34,087 nt of DNA, taken from positions 1 through 34,087 of the forward strand of contig MDYQ01000266.1 in assembly GCA_003024175.1 (NCBI GenBank), in the 5' to 3' direction. The position numbers and the translations under genes are program-made. Under the pieces are notes generated by a model. That model made no database searches, was not told where the DNA came from, and saw only the letters and a list, made by a program, of their open reading frames with translations. Of this stretch, positions 9,563-21,211 are shown piece by piece (positions within the stretch are counted from its first letter, which is position 1; each line of letters starts with the position of its first letter). Source of the DNA: Planoprotostelium fungivorum (Eukaryota > Evosea > Variosea > Cavosteliida > Cavosteliaceae).

Positions 9563-10668
9563 TCATTCCTCTTCTTCTTCATCAGAGGAACTGGAAGAGT
9601 CCACCTTTGAGGTGGTGGCCGTTCTCATCGGCTGGGACCATCTTCAGTCATGTTCCATCTTCTGTCTCCTCTCACCCGATTGACACCTGGCTTGTTCTTC
9701 GCCTTGGGACTCTCGTTCAAATTGTATCCGATCTTCGTCAATTGTTCCTCTCTATCCAGAGTTAAGACGTCCGCGTACGATGGTGTCAGTGATCACCTGT
9801 GCCTCGGCAGCCTATTCTCTCTGTACATTTTTCTCTGCGTGTAGAGCCAATACCAGAGAGATCCGTTGTTCGTCTTATCGATGACAAAGTTGCCGCTCTT
9901 TTCTTTCGACTTCTTAGCTCGCTGGAACATGATCTGCCACTTCTCTTCTCCTCTCTCATCTGTTCAAATGGTCTGTGGATGATTTCCTCTTTGTATTCAC
10001 CTCTATCATCTTGTTTCGTCTCTTCTTCTTCCTACGTGGTTTCAGATGTTGATGATGGACATTGTGAATGATGCACGTTGGATGTATCGAACTCACATCC
10101 GAATCAGGGACTTCTTTTCCATCTGAATCATGATCGTAATCCTTGTGTCTGTCATCACATGGACAACACTTACGATGATCTTGATGCTTCACCTGAGGAG
10201 AGGCATTCTTATTCTTCCACAGACCGTATGAATGTTGTGACCACGTTCGTATCTGGTAACGATCCACTGTAACCAGATCCCCATTTCCTTCATCAAAGAT
10301 ACCAAACGGCTGCGATCATTCAACTTCGGGCGGTGATTGATTTCTCTCCATCGATGAGGAGATGTTCACCTCTGTATTTTCTTCTCTTCCGCAGTTCCAT
10401 TTGAGAGGTTGAGTGTATCGTCTCAAGGCGGACCCTTGGTCTCAATGAGAGACGAGGACATCGAATGGATCGACTCACTTTGAGTGGAATCGAGAGACAT
10501 CTGCAGTGCGGAGATGCTATCATTGTATGAATCAATCAGTCTCTGTCTCTTGCGATCTAGTTTTGCCAGAGAATTGAATAGTTCATCCGTCAGATGATCC
10601 CTTCTCTCTCTCAGTCGACTACGAATGTAGCTGTCACGATCGCCCCCATCAGATGTTCTGCTTAGCAT
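9563..10668 (-). CDS. Helicase-associated (HA) domain protein, no helicase
   Basis: The 3' half can be joined by eye in one frame. An exon with PDSD (about 10094) is followed by an acidic segment EEEETKQDDRDERGEEKWQ and the core SLWYWLYTQRKMYRENRLP, then HREEQLTKIGYNLNESP. The tail ends VDSSSSSDEEEEE at stop 9563-9565. The pattern Trp-x(n)-LWYWLxxQR-x(n)-RLxxxR-x(n)-L-x-x-IGY matches the helicase-associated domain (PF03457 type), which in other proteins sits beside DEAD helicases or stands alone. The N-terminal exon at about 10480-10668 is helical (LRERRDHLTDELFNSLAKL). The exon joining it to the HA half is uncertain; a segment with PLKWNCGREENTE and PFGIFDEGNGDL fits. No helicase motifs are visible. 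Probably nuclear, by its basic and acidic tracts. It is head to head with AP-4 epsilon, 129 bp between the ATGs. Confidence 0.62.
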
Positions 10669-10797
10669 TCACATCGGACCACTTCATTCGTCCATCATCT
10701 ATCTCTCACCTCTTTGTGGACATATTACAGCACCTTTAAGAGTTAGATCGCCCGTGAAATGACCTCTTCCAAACCGTCATCGGTGTAGATGTCCAGG

Positions 10798-13700
10798 ATG
10801 AAATTTACAACCGAACATTTCACGTGGCACCCGGCTAATGCGATGGTTGTTCGTGAAGCCATCGGTGTCTCTCGATCTTTCGTAGATTTTATATCCAAAA
10901 TTGGAGATGCTAGATCGAAGCAGGTGATGTGACGCAAAATCGTCCATCGGCTGAAGCGGTCGAATGCAGGAAGAAGATCAAGTGGTGTCACAAGAAGTGG
11001 AGAACATGAGAACGGAAATGAATCATTTAGAGGGTCAATCGGCGGTAAGAATGCGTCTTCTAGAAAGAATACTGAAGGAACTAGGTCAATCAGAAGGAAT
11101 TTCTGGTGAAATTGATCTATTGCGAGATGCTAGGTCACTCGGCTTCCTTCGGATGCATTCATGCCATCAAGATGACACAGCAACCCGATCTATTGACAAA
11201 GAGAACGGGTGATTCAATTCCTCCCTCATTCCAGACTGAACGATGGAACAGGTTACCTTTTATTCTCCATGATCACAAGAGACGACGATGAGATGTTGTT
11301 ACTGATCGTCTCTTCTGTTCTGAGGGTGAAGCTGATGACCGTGATGTCATCTCATCTCGATTTTTCAGGATCTGAAGAGCAGAGATTACATCTCCAATTG
11401 GTGCGGTCTCACTTTTCTAAGCCAGACGGTGAATCGAGACATCATCCCTGCCGTCATCAAAGATGTCTTGGCTCTGTCTAAACATGAGAGGAGTATCATC
11501 CGAAAGAAAGTGGTCTCCGTCTTACACAAGTGAGTTCCATCGCATCATGGACACGTGCCGGTGATGACCCGCGTCAGATTCTGGAGGTGTGATCCAAAGT
11601 GCGTGGAAGACATCGAGAGTATATTTCGATTGTCTCTCTGTGACAAAGACCCTTCTGTTATGGCCGCATCTCTACCCGTTTTCTTAGACATTTTGCAGGT
11701 GAACATCGAATGCACATTCTGATGATGCTTCTCATCATCATCAACATCATCTATGTTTTCATGTTCCATTTTGACGGACAAGTAGAGAGATCCAAAATCA
11801 CAGAAGGAATTGGCGCCGACGTTCGTCAGCATTCTGAAGCAAGTCGGTGCCGATCGAGCCCTACCCCCTGTCACTTTCAATCATCACAACGTACCTTCTC
11901 CCTGGGTCCAGTTATACCTCCTCAACATCTTATCGATCGTAGGTAGAGACGATCCAAAGTGAGAGATCTCGTCGGGATTTCGACTTACGTCGACTGACGA
12001 ACGTTCAGTACGAGCAGTCACATGTACCGAGTCATCAGTGAGATCATCCATTCGGCCAGTCAAATCAAGAATAACGTGGCATACGGTGATGTGGTCATCA
12101 CATCGTCGATGCTGACCAATCACAGCCATCATCTTTGAATGCGTGAGAACGATCTGCATCATCCATCCCAACGATGGGCTGTTGGATGTGGCAGCGAAGG
12201 CAGTCTACGGATTTCTCAGCAGCAAATCGAGAAATCTAGTCTACATGGGATTGTCATCTCTTCACTCCATCATCTCCCTCAGACCTGAGGCAGTCAACGA
12301 ATATCAAGACGTCATCGTAAGATGTCTCGAAGATTCAGATCCCATCATCAAGCACAGGGTGAGATTGTATGGTGATGACGTGTGATGACGTCATCATATT
12401 GCGGTTCGTACTGATGGATGGATCAGACAGTGGATCTGTTGTGTTCGATGGTTAATCCGGTCAATCTACAATTCATATTGGATACTCTCATACAACACAT
12501 GGTGGATCGATTCGTATTTTCGATCGAATTCCAACTGAAATGATACAGAAGGAGATGTCACTCGATGGTAGTATGATCGCAGAGTTGATGCCCAAAGTGT
12601 CTCATCTCATCGTAAAGTGAGTAAATCGACGATGACTTGTGGTGATGTGGAGTAGATTCTGTACCGCAGAGCCAGTATGGTACCTGCGTGAGTTGATGAG
12701 ACTGTACACGATCAACGTGGAAGATGTCCATCTGAATAGACTGACGAGTGGATTCTATCGATTACTTCTGAAAGGTGATTTGATATCAAATCAAACACAT
12801 CGTGACGGGATGATGTCAGATGATCAATCGATGATGGCATCGAGTCAAGTGATTCAGATGTTATGGGATGCCATCGAGGAAGAAGGAACACATCCTGATA
12901 TCATCACCTTGTCCATCTGGGTGAGTCACATCGTCGATGCGCATCTCATCGTGTGCAGGTGAACAGCGAATCACAACCCAACGAAGTCGTACGAACGATG
13001 GACCTCATCGATCGCATCTGTCAATTATCACATCGAGAGACGATGGGTGATCCATCACGATGACATACAAATGACTCACTCCATCAGACGAAAGTATGGG
13101 TAGACAGATCGTCAATGCATTGATCAAATTGTCTCTCCACTGTGAAGAGAGTAGAGAGAAGATTCTACAGCGAATGCACGAGATGTCCGCATCTCGTTCA
13201 CACGTCATGTCACAGGTGAGATGTGGTATTCGATCGACTTTTCACAATGTCGTCAGATGGCAACTGAGGCCGTTTGGGTCCTCAACACGGACGTCGTTGT
13301 AGATCGACAGAGATTCACAAACAATTTCGACGGAAAATTCGAGATGGACGTACACATGAAATTTCTAGAACATTTCGTGGAAAAGTGTGCCACAGAGACT
13401 GGATTATCTTACGTACCTCCAGAGCGTAGAGCAGCTCTCAGAACATCACAAGAAATGTCCAATCCATCAGGTTAGATCGCATCGTCGATGCCATCGTCGA
13501 TTTGATGACATCCATCAGCGATGCCCATCAAGAGATTGAGATTCGAAGAATACGATACACCGAAGACGATGTCACCTTCCATCGTGGGTAGACACTCCCT
13601 GCATCGATCTCAATCCATTCCAAACGAAGAGAATCAAAACGATGCGATGATCAAACCAGAGAGAGCGTGAGTGATGGATGCGATGAAGAGGAGAGATTGA

Positions 13701-15134
13701 AAGAAATAGAGAAGAGAATCTGATACAAGGGAAGAGTGTGTGGGGACCGGATGGATACACGCCACAGTCAGAAGAGTCACCGAAATCAGATGTTCTACCC
13801 GCTCTCTTGTCTGGCATACCGAATCTATCTTCTCCGGCAAAAACAAAACCGTCGACATCATTCGATGAGAAGGTGAATCGTCATCACATGGAAGATGGCT
13901 GACACAGAGAGCAGAAGAAGAACGACACGAAGCACGCACTGTTTGGTATATCTTCTCAGATCCATCGCTATCCAGAGACGAAGAAGGAAGTCCATTCGAA
14001 TCGATCGAGAGAGAAGAAGGAAGAGAAGAAGGACAACGATGCGAATCTGTTGGATTTGGAACCAACGGACAATCGACCGATGGAACCCACGCTATCGCCG
14101 ACAGACGCTCATTCACATTGGACGAAATTGATGGATGATAAGAAGAGATTTGAATCGATAGGGGATCTGGTGGTGGTGCCTTCTATCGAGAGGGTGAGGT
14201 CGATCGAAATGATTCGATGTTCATCGATGTAGATACAACGATGTCGACACAGTGGGCTGTTGGGAACGAGTACTGATTTGACTCTCACCGTGGCCACTAC
14301 CAAGATGTATCAGGTGAGAACAGATGGATGAGTCGTGAAGCAGTTGACATGGTAGCAGAACGATGGAGTCATTCTTGTGCTCTTTGTATTGAATCTGAGC
14401 GATAAAGACATTCTATCAGACGTCCAGTTATCTTGGGATGTATCGAATCATCTGAAGGTGAAGTTCAATTCAACCATCGACGAGAACCTGAACACTCACA
14501 GTTACAAACGGAGTCCGCTGAACCAACCGCACAATGGAGAGAACTACCTCCTAATCGATGCGTGAGTGACATCGTCAAGAGTGGAACTCAATCGATCAGG
14601 TTCCCATCTTCCATCGATTGAGCATGGAAAAGTTTAGCAGCCACGCCAACATCCGTCTGAACATCTCTTATCGATTGAACGGCACCGGACAACCACGAAA
14701 CCTCACGAGCAACACCCCTGCCTTCACTCATGATTTCATCAGGTGACTCGATGACACGCGATGATGACTGCTGATGCACGTGTAGGCCCATCAAGATGAC
14801 ACAAGAGACATTCGAAGGTCTGTGGAATCAACTCAACATCGAGAAGAAGTTATCCGTCCCCGATTCATATCAGAAGATGGAAGACATTGCATGTGAGAAT
14901 GTGAAGACATCTTCGATTCGTCTGAAGCTGTCAGCACTACTACATCTGTCGTCTGTGGGGGGTGCACCGACTGTAGAGAACGGTAGCATGGCTGGTAAGA
15001 CATTGGATGCGTCACTGTGTCTGTGTCGATTCGTGAGAGAAGAGAGGAGCTTGGAGATGACACTGAGGACGAGGGACGCAGCTTTGGGTCAGTCGTTCAT
15101 CAACGACATGATGAGATTAATACAGAAGAAATGA
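10798..15134 (+). CDS. AP4E1: AP-4 adaptor complex epsilon subunit
   Basis: Large subunit of the AP-4 coat adaptor, which sorts cargo at the trans-Golgi network. The start MKFTTEHFTWHPANAM is chosen because its exon (10798-10923) splices in frame to EEDQVVSQEVENMRTEM, matching the family N-terminus; the ATG at 10964 lies in the intron. Trunk landmarks in order are LVKLIYCEMLGHSASFG, IHAIKMTQQPDLLTKRTGY, IIPAVIKDVLALSKHERS, LCDKDPSVMAASLPVF, VPSPWVQLYLLNIL, VAYAIIFECVRTICIIHP, LEDSDPIIKHR and NPVNLQFILDTLIQHM. A charged hinge is at about 13480-14100. An ear domain follows (about 14340-14750; LVLFVLNLSDKDILSDVQL). The C-terminus contains PIKMTQETFEGLWNQL, the segment I associate with epsilon rather than gamma or alpha adaptins. 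About 15-20 short introns. It converges on the RhoGEF gene. Confidence 0.92.
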
Positions 15135-15443
15135 TAAGAGCAAGTGATACAGGGTGTAATAAACCAGCAGAATGGATCGTGCTCGTCTACTTACTGGGGA
15201 GGACAAAGCATTGGTCAAATTCGAGCGAAAGAAGCATGTGATGGCCTTCTTCCAAGAGAGACATCGAGGCAAGAGAGAAGCAACAGAAGGGGGACAAAAC
15301 TCCGATTGATACAGAAGGATTTTATTCTCCAGTGGATTGTGAGAGTGTGCTCTCTGATCCAGATCCAGCTAGGAAAGAGCCTGTCGTCAGCCCAGCACCC
15401 TTCTTGTGCTTCATCTTGTATTGCATCTTTGCACCTGAATCTC
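15135..15443. other. Gap between convergent genes; possible 45-codon ORF
   Basis: The gap lies between the stops of AP-4 epsilon and the RhoGEF gene. A + strand ORF at 15173-15310 (MDRARLLTGEDKALVKFERK, basic, 45 codons) is open, and a second frame from about 15255 reads on to a hydrophobic stretch (APFLCFILYCIFAPESL). I found no GT-AG intron that joins the two. It could be a small tail-anchored protein or chance. Confidence 0.3.
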
Positions 15444-18400
15444 TCAGTCATCTCTTAAGAAGATGCATCCACCTTCTATCTCCAACTGTTTGTCCCTGCA
15501 GTCGTTGATATCGTGGAGCCAGTCTGTCTTTTCCATCTGTCTGGAGCAGAGGAGAGAGTAACACTTCATGGCCATGTTGATGTTGAATTGGAATGTGGCT
15601 CCACCTGATCATCATAAGTCCACGTCACACGATCATGATGATGGTGTGATGACATCATCGTGGACACTCACCCGGTGCATCCTCTATGTTGGCTACGTCG
15701 ATGACTTCAATCAGTGGTAGAGTCGCAATGAACGTCATTTTACCCTTTTTCTCATCAGATCATCTACAACGTTGTAGTTTGATCTCACCAAGAATTTTGC
15801 CGTCCTACAGATGAGAATGGAATCGTTGAAGAGGAAGGTCTTCACGTCGAACTTCTTCATCTCTTTGTCTTTCTTCATGATCAGTGTCATCATGCTCTCA
15901 CTGTTCTCTCATCAGTACAATATTCACACGTATAAACATGATGATGAAAGATAAATAGATAGACATCTTAGCTAATATCAATCCATACATGTATATATCA
16001 TCCTGATGACATCATATCATCGAAAAGATAACGAGACAGATGAGAATAAGATACGAACCGAACGAGCACACGCTGCGGCATGACAATGACGAGATCGGCA
16101 GGCTTCCCCTGTAGTGAAGCATCGATGGCAGCCAATCTCATTCCCATGTCTTCTCCCTTCTTTGCAGAGTTGACTTGTTCGGCTACGGCAGATATACTCA
16201 TGATGGCTGTCTGAAGAGGTCTGTGATCTGGATGTGATTCCGGCGTGTGGTTCAATAGATCCTGTTGATGTTTCAATGAGATGAAAACGGCGCGTTGTAG
16301 ATGAGATGACCTTGAGGAGGAGACCGTAGCGGGGGATACGCTGGATGGGTGCGATGAGAACGGAATCCAAGGGGGGTAGTTCGTTTGGATTACTCAAATT
16401 CAAACGTAAGGACTGAGTGGAGGTCAGGAGGATTTGATGTGATGTGTGATGATGAGAAGAGAAATAGATGTCGATTGTGCCACATCAACATCACGATCAT
16501 GATCACATCATGATCACATCACGATCACATCACGATCATGATCACGATCATGATCACATCACGATCGTGATCACATCACGATCGTGATCACATCATGAAG
16601 TTGAGATGCGGTGATGATGACAAACGTGACATTCGACTCACGTCTAACCAATCTTGGAATGGAGCGTGTTTCTTTGCCTTGTTGAGCAGATCGATGGACT
16701 TGTCAAAGTTTCCACTGTATTGTATGTACAATCTTAAAAATGGTGTCTACATCGCGTCAACCACAACCTCCTATATTCTACACTCACTACAGCACAGAAT
16801 ATATCTCCGCAGCAGGTTTCAAAGGTGTAATTTCCTTGCCTCCCTTTCAGCCTATCTCCCTTCAGTTCACGTGAAAAATGTTTTATTCTATTTTATTCAC
16901 GACGAATCGATGTACTCACGGCGTGAGGAGGAGTTCACTGTTGATCTTGTAGATTTCACTGATATTTCCAAATATCTCTACCACGTGCTTTTCAGTGAAT
17001 GGTTTGCCCAATACTTCGAATTTCTTTGGAAATTCGTTGATCTGGGCCATCAGCGCTGCACAGTAATTCTGTCCCACCGTTACTCCATCACTTCCCATCC
17101 ACTCACCGTCTTCGCCTTGTCTAAAACGGAGATGTAATATTCTTCCGTGCTGATGATCTCGTCGAAAATATCTTTCCTCCTCTTCTTCAATTTCTCATCC
17201 TTGTTCTCCTTCGACTCGACTTCCACATCTTTTGTCGCCTCCACCTCCGGTTGGTCTCTGTTGTCCTGGACCACTGGAGCCACCGTGGGAACTACCACTG
17301 GAGTCACCGTGGGAACTACCGCAGGAGCCGTCACGCTGGGCGCCGGTCGATTCGAATCGCCGCTGCTGGTCCTTGATCGGTTGAACGCAAAATGTCCACT
17401 GAAACTTCTCGCCTTGCCAACTGCAGCGGTGACAGCAGCGGATGGATCGTCCACGTGAAGCACGGCACCCCTCCTGCCCGTTGTAGACGAAGAAGAATTG
17501 GTGGAAACTGGCGGAGATTTCGAGTCGTCGACGATCGGAGTCTCCGCGGGATCTGGGGGTGGATCGGTCTGTGGGAGGTCACGTGATGATGGTGGAGAAG
17601 GTGTGGGAAGGGTCACCCTGGGTGTGGTGGGAGAATCTGTGGGAGTGGAGGGGGGGAGGGGGATGGGTGGGACGGAGCGGGGGGGAGGGGAGGGTAATGG
17701 CGGGAGATTCGTCTTGCGTGTCGAATCGTCTGGTGGGGTGAGATTTTATTCGATTTTATTTTGTTTTATTGTATCTCATCGTATGTCATCATGATGGAGA
17801 CTCACCTAATATGGGTTTGGCTGGAATGGCCGGTGGCTTGGTCATACCTCGTAACGTCTGTCCCAAATAAATACAAATAAAACGGCGAGAAATCGATTTT
17901 ATATCGATGGGTGAGTCATCCAATTTGGGACTCACTTGAGAACGGGCGAATGTGGGTGTAGTCGGTGAGGTAGTTGGTCGATTTGAAGGTCTAACAGGTG
18001 GTGGTGGAGGAGGTGGTCTGTTAGCTAACCGTGTCGGCGCTGTATACGATCAGACAAGATATTCAGAACGTAGGGGGTCCGTGGATCGCGAGAGGTGGAT
18101 GAGATGTCGAATGAGATGGAGGTTATCTCACGTGATGTGGTGGAAGAAGTTCCCGGGGATAGAGGTGCCTCGCTACTGCCACTGGAGGCGAGAGATGGTG
18201 AGCTCGAAACTGGAGATGTCGGTTCATCCTGAATGGAGTCAACACAGATACGAACAATGTGATGATTACCTTCTTTCCTTGTAGATACGGATTATTCTGC
18301 TTGCCATAGAACGAATTTGGAGAGCTGGGAACAGTTCTTGTTTTGTCGGCTGCATTATCAGATGTAGAGTGGCTCAATTGATTGTTCGAACCCGTTCGAG

Positions 18401-18577
18401 ATATCTCTCCGCTCTCTGCATGATGACCATCTGGGATGTCGGATCAATTTTCTGTCGTATGATATGGACGTGTTCGAATGATTTCGAATCACCTGTATAA
18501 GTTGTGGCCACACGTCTCAGCGGGGGAATGGGCGGTGGCCCACGTGGAGAAGCCTTCAGAGCGTCTCCGCTTTGCAT
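15444..18577 (-). CDS. Proline-rich RhoGEF with DH and PH domains
   Basis: Dbl-family guanine nucleotide exchange factor that activates Rho/Rac GTPases at membranes and controls actin. The start MQSGDALKASPRGPPPIPP at 18577 opens a long disordered N-terminus with proline runs (PPPPPPPP near 18005-18030, PPLPSPPPRSVPPIPLPPS near 17680) that could bind SH3 or WW domains. The DH domain begins KRRKDIFDEIISTEEYYIS (about 17190-17130) and continues through NEFPKKFEVLGKPF. Its signature LIAPIQRIPRYGLLLK lies at about 16310-16360. The PH domain follows: VKTFLFNDSILICR (about 15840), MTFIATLPLIEVIDV and the C-terminal helix QMEKTDWLHDINDC (about 15515). It ends GGCIFLRDD and TGA at 15444-15446. About ten introns; the one inside the DH domain (16413-16641) holds a palindromic GATC repeat. 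The GTPase target cannot be told from sequence. Confidence 0.87.
16491..16597. repeat. Palindromic TGATCACATCACGATC repeat in an intron
   Basis: About 107 bp built from overlapping palindromes (TGATCA, ATGATCAT, CACGATCGTG), with about ten GATC sites. It sits wholly in the intron 16413-16641 that splits the DH domain of the RhoGEF gene. Repeated self-complementary units could form a hairpin in DNA or pre-mRNA. It is unlike the TGATG repeats elsewhere in the window. Confidence 0.85.
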
Positions 18578-18849
18578 GCTTCTCCTCTATGGAACTATTG
18601 AAACGTGTCTACCTGCTCTCCTCTTAACATCTCTCCACCTTACAGAGAGACGACACACGTCTGGTGTCAATTTGATGTCCAACCCACCTTCAATATACAA
18701 TCGAAGAGAGCTGAACACTTGCACCTGTCCTCTTTACGATACAAACTGGATACAGACCAACACTTCTACCGCTTCCGATGCAGATGAGCATCGCAAGTCA
18801 CTTGGCTTCATCTACAATCCATCCCCGATGATATTTATTCTTCCTATGA
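18578..18849. other. Short intergenic region between tandem - strand genes
   Basis: No exon with good boundaries is visible. It should contain the 3' UTR of the TMEM205-like gene and the promoter of the RhoGEF gene. Reading frames on the + strand here are open but show no domain or intron signals. Confidence 0.4.
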
Positions 18850-19550
18850 CTAAGGAGAAATGACGATGACTTGGGCCAGGTAGACGGTATAGACGATGGC
18901 GGCAATCATGACCACCAGATTCATCGCCGAGTTGATTCCATGCCACTTGCTGAAATCACGGCTGAGCTGCGTCACCTTCTTTTCGTCTCCTGCGAAAGGT
19001 CAAAAAGTTGTCACGTTGAAAGTTGACACCTTCGTCTTCTGCCTTCCATCTGGCATACATGATGTTGGTCGTCTTGGGTGAGACGTAGTATGCTTCTATG
19101 GCGTTGATGACCAACATCAGATTGAGGGTGACCAATTTGATAAACTGTATCTTGGGTGAGATAATCGCGGGCGGATGAGTCACTGATACCCTACCTGTGG
19201 ACGTGATGCAAAATTGACTTCAAAAATGGAGTTGATCTGATAGTAACTCAAGAGGAGAATGAACCCACAGATGTTTCCAAGGGTGTGATAAGGACCAAAC
19301 AACCTGACGTATTCAGATCGAGTCGTGAGATCATAGAATTCTCACTTTGCTTGAAGACCTCCAAACGGTCTCCTCTCCATGTTCTTAAACATGATGATAC
19401 CTGTCGAAACGTAAGGTTCAATCGTGTAGAGTCGAAGAGGGCACCTGCGATGAGTGAATGCCAGATCATGGTTCCAAACCAGAGGCCGAAGGAGAGAAGA
19501 TGGACGACAGTCCATATGTGTGGAGCAGAAAATAATTCGAGTTGAGTCAT
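18850..19550 (-). CDS. TMEM205-like (DUF4149) multi-pass membrane protein
   Basis: Four hydrophobic segments. The first exon, from ATG 19550, has VVHLLSFGLWFGTMIWHSL. A second piece, FKNMERRPFGGLQAK, matches the conserved loop before helix 2. Then come GNICGFILLLSYYQ (about 19230-19290), LVTLNLMLVINAIEAYYVSP (about 19090-19140), and a last exon with KWHGINSAMNLVVMIAA and VYTVYLAQVIVISP ending at TAG 18850-18852. The order of Trp-rich first helix, F-x(n)-LQ loop and a late F-x-x-WHG-x-N-x-x-NL motif is that of TMEM205/DUF4149. Human TMEM205 is linked to cisplatin resistance, but its biochemical role is unclear. The protein is about 160-180 residues across four or five exons. The 3' end is in the same orientation as the RhoGEF gene downstream. 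Confidence 0.75.
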
Positions 19551-19886
19551 GGATGATTCTCGTGATTCTGTGTGTGACGATGTTGTGATGGTGAGTCACA
19601 TCACGTGACAATAGAATCTTCTCAAATATTTCTATGCCGGACTTCGGTTTCATCACCCCACCCTCCATCTCATGACCTCTTCTTCCCCTTTATCCTTCTC
19701 ACTTCTATCTCATCTCGAGAACGATCGATCATCGGATGGCATCTCTCTCATTTTATTTCACATCACTTCATCTGAATCTTCTGACCCCAATAATTATCCG
19801 GATTCATCTCAACTCCCCCTTCTTCTCCACAGACGATACCTTCCATCCTGAACGACCATCACCGACCATGATGTGTCTGCGATGAC
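19551..19886. other. Intergenic region between TMEM205-like gene and RAD51B
   Basis: No coding signal found. It contains TCACATCACGTGAC at about 19594-19608, centred on a CACGTG E-box palindrome about 50 bp upstream of the TMEM205-like ATG. The rest is pyrimidine-rich and probably 3' UTR of RAD51B. Confidence 0.4.
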
Positions 19887-21108
19887 TCACCTTATCGTAA
19901 AGTAGAACGATAGAACGGGTGAAACGGGCGACTTTGCTATAATCATTCTCCTCTTATCTCCCTGCGCGTCTAAAACGATTCGATTGTTGACCGAGTGTGC
20001 CCACAGTGTCCCAAGAGCAGGTGAAACGTAGCTCTGCCCCGTCTCGTATTTCTTCGTCACTCGATTGGTCACCACGACCGGTATATCAAATATCTCTAAG
20101 AAGATGAGTCAGCGTGGGGTGGATGATGATGGTGGAGATGCATCTGATGATGGACATGTTCTCCACCTGCCAAGTTCTTGAGGAGGGCGGCTTCTTTTGA
20201 TACGGCTTCTGTTCGTTTCTCTGCGCTGTCTCCTCTCGTTTCTTTTCGAACGACGGAGGCGATGGAGTCTAAGACGATGAGCTTGATCTTGTGTTCGATG
20301 ATGGTGACTTCTAGATTTTGCAGGCTGTGTTTCTAATTCAGCGTGCGTGATGGTGGATGGTCACCTCTTGATGATGTCGGTTGATTGGAAGGATCGGATC
20401 ACTTGCACACGATTGACTAATCTCTCAATGTCTGTGGCTCCCTTGAACTCCTCTGGATATTTCTCTCTGGCCATCTCGACCAGTCTAATTTGGAGGTGAG
20501 TTTAGAAGATGGGATCATTATGTGCACCTCTCGGCGGAGAAAGCAGTCTCCGTGTCGTAATAGATGACACCTCCATCAAGACCTCCCTTATCTACAGGCA
20601 GCGTCGCGATCACAGACAACATGTGGCACATCTGCGTCTTTCCCATTCCAGCTTGTGACACGATCTGTTCGCATGTTCGGTGACAATGAAGATCAGATGG
20701 TGTACCTCTGTGACGGAACCAGATGGTATACCACCCAGAAGATGCCGATCTAAAGGATCGATCGTGCTTGCAAGGTAACCTGCTTTCCGTGATTTCGATT
20801 CCAGAATGACATCCAACTATCATCCTTTAGATAATAGCAGTATGTATATTCGTGCGTTACCGTTCTTCCCTTAAAGGTCTGACAAACGGCTCTGCTGACT
20901 GATTGTATGATCCCTCTCGCTCGGTAAATATCGACGTCCAACAGTTGAAACAATTCCCATTCAGAATATGCCAAGATGCTCTGTTCGTGTGAGTAATATC
21001 TATCTTCACCGATCAATTCACTGAATATTCAGACAGACCAAACGATATCAATTTTTGAATGATATCTTCTTCTAAACCCGCCTTGATCAGCTTTCTTTTC
21101 GATTGCAT
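19887..21108 (-). CDS. RAD51B: RAD51 paralogue RAD51B
   Basis: RecA-family ATPase of the RAD51B-C-D-XRCC2 complex, which assists RAD51 in homologous recombination. The start MQSKRKLIKAGLEEDIIQKL (ATG 21108) splices in frame to SILAYSEWELFQLLDVDIYR, the N-terminal helix-hairpin region. ASTIDPLDRHLLGGIPSGS and the Walker A segment EIVSQAGMGKTQM follow; then MLSVIATLPVDKGGLDGG and IYYDTETAFSAER, which are very close to RAD51B rather than RAD51 or RAD51C. Walker B is KIKLIVLDSIASVVRKE (about 20265). The end is GTLWAHSVNNRIVL and RRMIIAKSPVSPVLSF, with the stop at 19887. The first Gly of the usual GxxxxGKT is Ser here, while GKT is intact. About seven short introns. It is head to head with the PEBP gene, 103 bp between start codons. 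Confidence 0.92.
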
Positions 21109-21211
21109 GTTTCTGTTTTATGTTTCCCTCCTCCTCTTCCTGAAAAAGTTCAAGTTGAAAGACTACAACGTAAGTACGTCATCAACTCAATCAATATCGA
21201 ACGCCAACACC

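Noticed and set aside
10743-10991. 82-codon - strand ORF upstream of the HA-domain gene
   Set aside because: The same bases on the + strand are the first AP-4 epsilon exon and its intron, with a family-matching N-terminus.
16491-16597. CRISPR-like array
   Set aside because: There are no constant repeats separated by unique spacers. The sequence is continuous palindromic repeat in a eukaryotic intron.
21059-21211. Longer N-terminus of the PEBP protein with a hydrophobic segment
   Set aside because: It would overlap the first exon of RAD51B on the other strand, and the start at 21212 already gives the normal family length.
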